Shown here: positions 12,919 through 18,970 of the stretch, piece by piece | How the letters are laid out: each line of letters begins with the position of its first letter | How positions within the stretch are numbered: the first letter of the stretch is position 1 | Source: Thermodesulfobacteriota bacterium | GTDB lineage: Bacteria; Desulfobacterota; SM23-61 | Assembly: GCA_030018715.1 (NCBI GenBank) | Contig: JASEHN010000002.1 | Location: 1 to 22,422 of the forward strand | Direction: 5' to 3' | DNA: 22,422 nt | Position numbers and translations under genes: made by a program | Notes under the pieces: generated by a model | Databases searched by the model: none | The model's input: only the letters and a program-made list of their open reading frames with translations | What the model was told of the DNA's origin: nothing

Positions 12919-13539
12919 ATGATAAACGAGCGCATACGAACGTTAATGCGGGCGCGGGGCTGGAAGATCAAGGATCTGGCCGAAGAGATCGAACGACTGA
13001 GCCCCATTTTAAAAATTCACCCTTCACAATTATCACGGATGCTCGCTGGCAAACGTCAGTGGCTAATGCCTCACCTGGAACTCGTGGCAAAGTCCCTGGG
13101 AGTGCAAGTGGGGGATTTGGCTGACCAAACTGTCGCCATCCCCATTGTGGCAGAAATTTCTGCTACCCAAGACTGTTCGTATCCTTATAATATCGAGGAA
13201 AACGAGATTTTGGGATACTTGCCACTACCACGCATCATTGCCGAAAAAAAGGATTGGCCAATGGCGGAAGAGCTTTACGGGATAAGAGTCAAGGATGAAA
13301 GTTTTTCACCGGTGATCTCCAAAGGGGCAGAGCTAATCGTTCAGCGAAAGGGAGAGAAAAGGGAAGGGGACCTGGTAATTTACTGCGACGAAAGCAATAA
13401 AATGTACCTTGGCCGCCTATTTTTTCATGACGGCAACCTGCTGCTCCGTTCTCTCAACCCTATCACCCAAAAAGACATAATTATACCTCGGCGCCTGTTG
13501 TCGAGCATGGACCGGATAATCGCCCAACTGTTCATCTAA
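12919..13539 (+). CDS. CI/LexA-like phage repressor, S24 fold
   Basis: 206 residues from ATG 12919. Residues 1-68 form an XRE-type HTH (IRTLMRARGWKIKDLAEEI, HPSQLSRMLAGKRQW). Residues about 73-206 form a LexA/CI-type C-terminal domain: VAIPIVAEI, LYGIRVKDESFSPVISKGAE with Ser128, GDLVIYCDESN, LLLRSLNPIT. Ser128 sits where the catalytic serine belongs, but the lysine expected in the next strand is replaced by Gly165-Arg166 (MYLGRLFF), and I see no Ala/Cys-Gly cleavage site. Self-cleavage is therefore doubtful. The 12841 ATG is rejected because the promoter lies after it. The mRNA is probably leaderless, as for lambda cI from PRM. It is followed by a bidirectional terminator. Confidence 0.85.
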   Translation: MINERIRTLMRARGWKIKDLAEEIERLSPILKIHPSQLSRMLAGKRQWLMPHLELVAKSLGVQVGDLADQTVAIPIVAEISATQDCSYPYNIEENEILGYLPLPRIIAEKKDWPMAEELYGIRVKDESFSPVISKGAELIVQRKGEKREGDLVIYCDESNKMYLGRLFFHDGNLLLRSLNPITQKDIIIPRRLLSSMDRIIAQLFI

Positions 13540-13562
13540 TTCTCTAACCATCAATTTTAACT

Positions 13563-13610
13563 AAAAAAATCGCCGCGCTTGCATTTTTTTGCAAACGCGG
13601 CGATTTTTTT
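13563..13610. terminator. Bidirectional rho-independent terminator
   Basis: ATCGCCGCG-C-TTGCA, a T-rich loop and TTGCAA-A-CGCGGCGAT form a long stem flanked by seven A on the left and seven T on the right, so it works on both strands. It ends the repressor transcript and insulates it from the operon promoter that begins two bases later. Confidence 0.9.
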
Positions 13611-13611
13611 A

Positions 13612-13643
13612 TTGACTTAAGCCTTGCCAAACTGGCATATTCA
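13612..13643 (+). promoter_or_regulatory. Recombination-operon promoter with operator
   Basis: -35 TTGACT (13612-13617) is followed by CATATT (13636-13641, 18 bp) or TATTCA (13638-13643, 20 bp) as -10. Between them lies TGCCAAACTGGCA (13625-13637), the only perfectly symmetric copy of the shared operator. This would be the early rightward promoter, repressed in the prophage. Confidence 0.65.
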
Positions 13644-13651
13644 AAACGCCT

Positions 13652-13744
13652 ATGGGGACAGTTTATTTAATCCATTTTGATCGCCCCTACCACCACGCCC
13701 GGCATTATTTGGGCTACACCGATGACTTGGCGGAGCGCCTTTGA
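13652..13744 (+). pseudogene. GIY-YIG-like N-terminal fragment
   Basis: Only 30 residues: MGTVYLIHFDRPY then HHARHYLGYTDDLAERL and a stop. The VYL-HFDRPY-HARHYLGYTDDL pattern is the first third of a small GIY-YIG nuclease family, but the continuing EHR-type segment is absent from all frames. The ATG follows the promoter's -10 by eight to ten bases with no ribosome-binding site. An in-frame TTG at 13741 opens a 78-codon stretch (IEHVGILWYDSRDGVTW...) that runs without a stop into the next gene. A truncated gene, or a recombination joint, is the likeliest reading. Confidence 0.5.
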
Positions 13745-13974
13745 TAGAGCACGTCGGCATCCTTTGGTACGACTCCCGAGATGGGGTCACCTGGTCGGGA
13801 CGCATCACCCTCCCCCGACCCCTGCCGGCCGGTGTCGGCCTTCAGGTGGTAGCCGTACCCAAACCCATCCGGGGGAAAACCCGAGAAAAATATGACCTAC
13901 ACATCGAGATTCCCCTGCCGGAAGCACCCCCGGCGCCACCTGGCCCGGATGACATTAGGTTTAAAGGAGAGCTC

Positions 13975-15066
13975 ATGAGTCAATGGTTCGCCCCCCCGGA
14001 ACCCACCAACCGCCGCAGCAAAATCCTGATCTGGGGAGATAGCGGTAGCGGCAAAACTAAGGCGGCCCTCTCGTTCCCGGCCTGCGCCTACATGGATAAC
14101 CATGGCAGCGCCGAGAAATACCGCGTGGCCTATCCCCATCACCGCTTTTTCCCGCCTCGCCCCGACGTTTTCCCCACCCCGGACAACGTAATGGGGGCGA
14201 TCACGACCCTCCTGGGTGACCCTGGAGACCGACTTACCCTGGTTTTGGACGACATCACCACCTTCTGGGACCAGGTTCAGGCCAAGTGGAGCAACCTTTT
14301 CTTGACCCGGCTACCCCAAAGCAAAGGCCACCACGCCGAGTTCTACAGCTTCCAGCCGTCGGACTGGATCCACCCCAAGCGCGAACTGCGCGCCATGCTC
14401 CGGCGCACGATGGCCATAGACATGTCCTCCATCGCCACCGCCCGGTCCCAGCCCAAATATGCTGGGAAAGGGCAGAATTTCATGGAGGTGGTCGGCCAGA
14501 TTTTCGCTGGTGAGAAGGGCATCGTCTACGAGTACGACTACATCTTCGAGTTTATCGTCGAAGCCAACATCCGGTACGCCGTGGTGCATAAGCAACGAAT
14601 CACCCCCGGCGACAAACCCTTCCCCGACAAGTTTGAGCATCACATCGACGGCCAGGGGTTCAGTGATTTCTACAACATCTTTAGCCAGTATGTGGACCCC
14701 GGGCGCCTCAATGCCCCTTCTCATGCAGTAGCGGACCCGGAGAGCATCCCGGAACCTGCCGCTTATCAACAAGTGGCCCAGACCGTCGCGGGCAATCCTG
14801 TCCAGACCGCGGAACCGGCCCCGCCCCCAGCCGCCGCCGTAGAGGCAGCGCCGCCTACCCCGCCAGGCGATCACCCCATGGCTGCGATGATCACCCGGGA
14901 ACAGCTTGATCGCTTGGCGGCCCTCAAAGCCGAATACAAGATCGAGAACCCGGAATGGGGCCAAACCCTGGAGAAGTTCTATGGCGTCAAGACCGCCCGG
15001 GCCTTGACCCAACCCCAGGCCGATCATCTCATCCAATATCTCACAACACAACGTGTGCCTTTCTAG
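13975..15066 (+). CDS. Sak4-like phage recombination ATPase
   Basis: 363 residues. KILIWGDSGSGKTKAALSFP holds Walker A (Gly21-Thr28) and LTLVLDDITTF the Walker B (87-93), as in AAA_24/Sak4-type RecA-like ATPases, which promote single-strand annealing in phage recombination. A Pro/Ala-rich linker (about 255-300) leads to a small C-terminal helical domain (ITREQLDRLAALKAEYKI). AAAGGAG at about 13962-13968 supports ATG 13975. A longer product from TTG 13741 (441 residues) is possible because that frame is open, but it lacks a ribosome-binding site. It is paired with a DUF669-like single-strand-binding candidate just downstream, a common combination. Confidence 0.75.
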   Translation: MSQWFAPPEPTNRRSKILIWGDSGSGKTKAALSFPACAYMDNHGSAEKYRVAYPHHRFFPPRPDVFPTPDNVMGAITTLLGDPGDRLTLVLDDITTFWDQVQAKWSNLFLTRLPQSKGHHAEFYSFQPSDWIHPKRELRAMLRRTMAIDMSSIATARSQPKYAGKGQNFMEVVGQIFAGEKGIVYEYDYIFEFIVEANIRYAVVHKQRITPGDKPFPDKFEHHIDGQGFSDFYNIFSQYVDPGRLNAPSHAVADPESIPEPAAYQQVAQTVAGNPVQTAEPAPPPAAAVEAAPPTPPGDHPMAAMITREQLDRLAALKAEYKIENPEWGQTLEKFYGVKTARALTQPQADHLIQYLTTQRVPF

Positions 15067-15090
15067 ACACACCATCAAAAGGAGAAAACC

Positions 15091-15612
15091 ATGACGGAAC
15101 AAGAATACGATGACAGCCTCTTAAAATTTTCGCAGCCCCTGGCGGCCATTGACTGGGAAACACTCGAAACTGGCGGCCTCCCTGCCGAAGGCCAGCACCT
15201 GGCCACCATCATGAAGGTAGGTGGCTATATGCACAACTTCAAGACCTACACCGGCTCCCGGGCCAAAATCCAGCTTCAAATTAAAGCGGGCCCGGACAAG
15301 GGCAAGATGGTTTACGACGATATCAACCAGCCTCACCCGCAGGAGGCCCAGGGCAACGTCAACCGCCGGGTGCTCATCGCTTCCCGCCTGGGGCTTATCT
15401 CCAAGGGGAGTAAAGAAACCGTGGAGATCAACTGGAAGCTCCTGGAAGGAAAGGACGTGCTGATCACCGTGGTGCACAGGAAGGGCACCGGCGACAACGC
15501 TAACAAAACCTACGCCAATATTGACTTTGCCGGGTACGAAGACCCAGCGACCGCGGCGGCAGCCCCGTCCCCGGCCGGTTCCACGACTCCGGCACAATAC
15601 GCTGACATCTAA
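15091..15612 (+). CDS. DUF669-like putative ssDNA-binding protein
   Basis: 173 residues. Core features are GQHLATIMKVGGYMHNFKTY, KIQLQIKAGPDKGKMVYDDI with NQPHP, NRRVLIASRLGLI and VEINWKLLEGKDVLITVVH, the strand order of phage DUF669 proteins that accompany Sak4/Sak-type recombinases. After a glycine-poor core comes a Pro/Ala-rich tail ending PAQYADI, short and mildly acidic at the tip, as in SSB-like proteins. Likely role: binding single-stranded DNA made during recombination or replication. AAAAGGAG lies about eight bases before the ATG; it follows the ATPase gene by 24 bases. Pentamer block A begins just after its stop. Confidence 0.7.
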   Translation: MTEQEYDDSLLKFSQPLAAIDWETLETGGLPAEGQHLATIMKVGGYMHNFKTYTGSRAKIQLQIKAGPDKGKMVYDDINQPHPQEAQGNVNRRVLIASRLGLISKGSKETVEINWKLLEGKDVLITVVHRKGTGDNANKTYANIDFAGYEDPATAAAAPSPAGSTTPAQYADI

Positions 15613-15618
15613 TTTTTC

Positions 15619-15843
15619 GGCGTGGTTTGGCCTGTTGCTGTCAGGTACGGTGGGGCTGGGTCGGGTAAGGCATAGTAATGTGGGGCGAGGCACTGTCTGG
15701 CGTTGCGAAGTGGGGCGAGGTACTGTCTGGCGTTGCGGAGTCGGGTGAAGCCCTGTTCTGTACGGTTAAGTTATGTGACGCGATGCCAGGTATGGCGAGG
15801 TCCGGCGAAGTTTGGTTAGGCAATGTGTTCTAATGCAACGCAA
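15619..15843 (+). repeat. Degenerate pentamer repeat block A
   Basis: Forty-five units in one five-base register: GGCGT, GGTTT, GGCCT, one off-pattern GTTGC, TGTCA, GGTAC, GGTGG, GGCTG, GGTCG, GGTAA, GGCAT, AGTAA, TGTGG and so on to GGTTA, GGCAA, TGTGT, TCTAA, TGCAA, CGCAA. Nearly every unit has G at place 2 and C/T at place 3, while places 4-5 are almost free. It fills the whole gap between two co-directional genes and no start codon or terminator is embedded in it. Confidence 0.85.
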
Positions 15844-15857
15844 TCTAAGGAGATAAC

Positions 15858-16436
15858 ATGAAAATCAACGTAACCATCAAGGGGATTACCCCTATCATAA
15901 TGAATCGTTTCACCGAAGAAAATGAGGTGAGTGTTGGGTCTGGCACATCGGCTGTCCAGATAGGAGATAAAGGAACCCCGCGCCAGCAGGCTGAAAAAAA
16001 GCGGTATGCGGACAAAGAAGGCAACCTTTATATCCCTGGGCCCAATATTTTCGCCTGTCTGATCAATGCCGGAAAGTTCCATAAGGTCGGCAAATCCAAG
16101 GTGACAACCCAGAAGTCCAGTCTCATTCCTGCTGGGATCACGGTTGAAGAAATCGTAGTCCCCATGACTAACGGGAATGGCGGCAAGCCTGCTTGGGAAG
16201 TAGATTCCCGAAGCGTTGTGATTCCTTCTACTGGCGGTCGGATCATGTGTCATCGGCCGCGGGTGGACGAATGGAGGGCCCAGTTCACCCTGGACGTGGA
16301 TACGGAAATGTTTCAACCCAATTTTGTCCGCAAGCTCATGGACGATGCAGGGAAGAAGGTTGGACTCTGTGATTACCGCCCTGAACGCAAAGGCCCCTTT
16401 GGTCGCTTCGTGGTGACGGGCTGGGAAGAAGAATAA
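15858..16436 (+). CDS. Conserved-looking hypothetical phage protein
   Basis: 192 residues. Starts MKINVTIKGITPIIMNRF; later KKRYADKEGNLYIPGPNIFA, LINAGKFHKVGKSKVTTQKS, WEVDSRSVVIPSTGGRIMCH and KGPFGRFVVTGWEEE. The beginning (a strand ending in PIIMNRF) superficially recalls RAMP-type RNA-binding proteins, but no Gly-rich loop or catalytic residue confirms that. AAGGAG about seven bases upstream supports the ATG. It is the only gene between pentamer blocks A and B, inside the recombination operon, so a role in DNA recombination or protection is plausible but unproven. Confidence 0.7.
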   Translation: MKINVTIKGITPIIMNRFTEENEVSVGSGTSAVQIGDKGTPRQQAEKKRYADKEGNLYIPGPNIFACLINAGKFHKVGKSKVTTQKSSLIPAGITVEEIVVPMTNGNGGKPAWEVDSRSVVIPSTGGRIMCHRPRVDEWRAQFTLDVDTEMFQPNFVRKLMDDAGKKVGLCDYRPERKGPFGRFVVTGWEEE

Positions 16437-16452
16437 CGCAGCGCATGGCCGG

Positions 16453-16752
16453 GGTATTGTAATGCTTTCTTCTGTAATGTTCGGCGAGGTGCGGCGAAGT
16501 GGTGCCGGGCAAGGCGGGGCAAGGTGGTGCACTCTTTTGTCTGGCGAGGTGCGGTCAAGCACGGCCTTTTTTAGCGAGGTGGTGCCTTGTGAGGCGCAGT
16601 GGCGCAAGGTTGGGTCGGGTAATGTCCGGCGAAGCACTGCGGAGTGAAGTATGGTGAAGCTGTGTTAGGCATGGTCAAGTCGGGCGTGGCGCGGCAAGGT
16701 TGGGTGTGGCGGGGTCCGGCGTGGTGTGGTGGCGCAAAGCAAGGTGAGGCAT
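16453..16752 (+). repeat. Degenerate pentamer repeat block B
   Basis: Exactly 300 bases, 60 units, with no register slip from GGTAT (16453) to GGCAT (16748-16752). Typical units are GGCGA, GGTGC, GGCAA, AGTGG, TGTCC, AGCAC, GGTGA, GGCGT; off-pattern units such as TCTTC and TTTTT keep the spacing. The last unit GGCAT supplies the first two bases of the RecD2 ATG, and the preceding units AGCAA-GGTGA-GGC provide its only ribosome-binding-like sequence. Confidence 0.85.
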
Positions 16753-18874
16753 GGAAACTATTAACGGGACAATCGACCGCATTAACTTTGCCCAGAACGG
16801 CTTTTTAATCGCCAAGCTGGAAACCGGACACATTATCCTGGGAAACTGCACCGAAGCGACCATAGGCCAGGAATACGAATTCCGTGGCCAGTGGACAGAT
16901 CACCCCAAGTTTGGCCGACAATTTAAGTTCGACCATTACCGGGCCATCCTTCCCCAGGACCTTGATGGAATCCGCCGCTACATTGTCAGAGCCCGATGGG
17001 TAGGGCCAGTAATCGCCCGGAAAATCGTTAAGGAGTTTGGCGAAGATGCCCTGGCGGTCCTCAAAAATGACCCCGAGCGGGTTATGGAAACTATCTCTGG
17101 TATCACCCTGGCCCGAGCGCAGGAAATTTCTCAAACCCTCAAAAACCAGGAGAAGAACGAAGCTGCCACCATCGAACTTGAATCTATGCTTGGCGGCCAG
17201 CATCTTCCTAAAACGACCATCCCCTCTCTCATTACCAAATACGGTCATGATGCTCCGGCCCAAGTTCGTCAGAACCCCTATGGGCTCATTGAGGATGTTC
17301 GGGGCATCGGTTTCCCTACGGCCGACCGGGTGGCCATGGCCCTGAAGTACGAGAAGGACAGCATCGAGCGGCGCATGGCCGCCTCCCTCTATGCCCTGCA
17401 GGACGCCGCGGAGAGTCGGGGGCATACCTGGCTGCCGGGCGATAAGTTTGCAGAGCGGGTGGGGAAGCTCATCAGCTTGGCGCCAGGCGAGGATGCCATC
17501 TTAACCCTATTAAAAGAAAAGAAGGTCGAGGCCGTCGGAACCTTTGGGGTCGCCCTCGCGGACCTGGCCCGGGATGAAACCGACGTGGCCGGACTGGTGC
17601 GCATGCTGCTTTGTAGTGGTGCAGGCCCCATTGACCTGATGTCCCTGGGTGGTCCCGTTATCGACCTCAAGGGTCTGGCCCCGGACCAGCAGGAGTCTTT
17701 CCGCCTCTGCATGGCCAACCCCGTCTTCATTCTCACAGGGGCCCCAGGAACCGGCAAGACTTACACCCTTCGGCGCATCATCGAGCAGTTCACCACCTGG
17801 AATTTCAATATCGCTTTGGCTGCGCCCACCGGCAAAGCTGCCAAGCGGATGTCGGAGATGATCGACAGACCAGCATCTACTATCCATCGCCTCTTGGGCC
17901 CTGAACCCTATCAGGAAGGAACTGAAACCAAGTTCTCCTTTCATTACGGGGTGGGTGCGCACCTTCCCTTTGACCTGGTGGTGATCGACGAGTTCTCCAT
18001 GGTTGACGTCTCCCTGGCTGCCTCCCTCTTCCGGGCCATCGCCCCGGGCACCCGGGTGCTCATCGTGGGTGACCACTACCAGTTGCCATCGGTGGGCCCC
18101 GGGGCCGTCCTCCGGGACCTCCTGGCCGCCGGGCTGCCTTCTTACGAGCTTACCGAGATCAAGCGGAACACCGGCGACATCGTGAAGGCCTGCCACGCCA
18201 TCAAGGACGGCCGGCCCGCAATCCCTTCCCCCACCCTGGAACCGGAAGCAGGTTACAACCTGCGCCATATCGAGGAATCGGACCCGGTGCGCATCCAACA
18301 AATCATCCGAGAGATCTTCTGCGAGCGTATGCACCCCCGGGGCTACGATCCCGTCTGGGACGTGCAGGTGCTTTCCCCCATGAACGAGCGCACCCTGTTG
18401 TCCTGCTTGCATATGAACGAGATGCTGCAAGGCGCCCTCAATATCCACCCCCCGATCAAGGGCACCCCGTTCCGAATCGGCGACAAGGTGCTTCAGCGCA
18501 AGAATGAATCCATCGACGACGAGTTTGTAGTCAATGGCGACTTGGGGACGGTCCTGGAAATTTCCGATAGCGATATCTTCGTGATGTTTCGCTACCCCGA
18601 CCGCAAGGTGCGCATCAAGCGAAAAGACCATCACATCACCCTGGCTTACTGCATCACCATCCATAAACTTCAAGGCTCTGAGTCCCCTGTCATTATTTTC
18701 CCGGTTCATAGTAGTTTTGGAGGCTTCTTTTCACGAGAGCTTCTTTATACCGGGATAAGTCGAGCCAAAGACATTTGTATCACCATAGGGGAATGGTCGG
18801 CGGTAGAAGCTGCTGGCCAGAGAGCTACCAGCGCCAGGAGAATCACGCGACTTACAGAGTTGCTTAAGGGATGA
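16751..18874 (+). CDS. RecD2-like ATP-dependent 5'-3' DNA helicase
   Basis: 707 residues. An N-terminal OB-like part (1-65; INGTIDRINFAQNGFLIAKL) and helix-hairpin-helix region (about 70-200; EDVRGIGFPTADRVA) precede the SF1B helicase core: Walker A LTGAPGTGKTYT (328-339), AAPTGKAAKRM, Walker B LVVIDEFSMVD (409-419), motif III VGDHYQLPSVGPG, and late motifs ITIHKLQGSE and LLYTGISRAKD. This is the full RecD2/TraA-like layout of stand-alone helicases that act without RecB/RecC. It would process recombination intermediates with the Sak4-like ATPase. The ATG at 16751 lies inside pentamer block B. Confidence 0.9.
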   Translation: METINGTIDRINFAQNGFLIAKLETGHIILGNCTEATIGQEYEFRGQWTDHPKFGRQFKFDHYRAILPQDLDGIRRYIVRARWVGPVIARKIVKEFGEDALAVLKNDPERVMETISGITLARAQEISQTLKNQEKNEAATIELESMLGGQHLPKTTIPSLITKYGHDAPAQVRQNPYGLIEDVRGIGFPTADRVAMALKYEKDSIERRMAASLYALQDAAESRGHTWLPGDKFAERVGKLISLAPGEDAILTLLKEKKVEAVGTFGVALADLARDETDVAGLVRMLLCSGAGPIDLMSLGGPVIDLKGLAPDQQESFRLCMANPVFILTGAPGTGKTYTLRRIIEQFTTWNFNIALAAPTGKAAKRMSEMIDRPASTIHRLLGPEPYQEGTETKFSFHYGVGAHLPFDLVVIDEFSMVDVSLAASLFRAIAPGTRVLIVGDHYQLPSVGPGAVLRDLLAAGLPSYELTEIKRNTGDIVKACHAIKDGRPAIPSPTLEPEAGYNLRHIEESDPVRIQQIIREIFCERMHPRGYDPVWDVQVLSPMNERTLLSCLHMNEMLQGALNIHPPIKGTPFRIGDKVLQRKNESIDDEFVVNGDLGTVLEISDSDIFVMFRYPDRKVRIKRKDHHITLAYCITIHKLQGSESPVIIFPVHSSFGGFFSRELLYTGISRAKDICITIGEWSAVEAAGQRATSARRITRLTELLKG

Positions 18875-18877
18875 ACC

Positions 18878-18970
18878 ATGCTTGAACCATTACAAATCGT
18901 GGAAGAATGGCGAGATTGTCAGCAGACCATAAACAACATCAAAAGAGGATTAATCTGGAGGCGCATTTAA
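18878..18970 (+). CDS. Small ORF, 30 residues
   Basis: MLEPLQIVEEWRDCQQTINN then IKRGLIWRRI, a single charged helix. AAGGGATGA lies just upstream, and the ATG falls four bases after the helicase stop. Its TAA overlaps the next ATG (TAATG), and GGAGG for that gene lies near its end. Tight packing supports translation, perhaps only as a coupling peptide. No function recognised. Confidence 0.45.
   Translation: MLEPLQIVEEWRDCQQTINNIKRGLIWRRI

Noticed and set aside
13741..13974. Annotating the 78-codon extension as the true Sak4-like N-terminus
   Set aside because: No ribosome-binding site, rare start codon, and a strong AAAGGAG at the later ATG 13975. Kept only as an alternative.
16453..16752. 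CRISPR, telomere-like or simple microsatellite explanation for the pentamers
   Set aside because: Only the register and two positions are conserved, with no constant unit or spacer, so none of these applies.
15816..16863. Long minus-strand frames with Pro/Thr/Ser/His-rich proteins (for example 15816-16637 and 16675-16863)
   Set aside because: Their Pro-rich composition follows from translating the five-base repeat on the opposite strand, they run antisense to real genes, and they have no supported starts.
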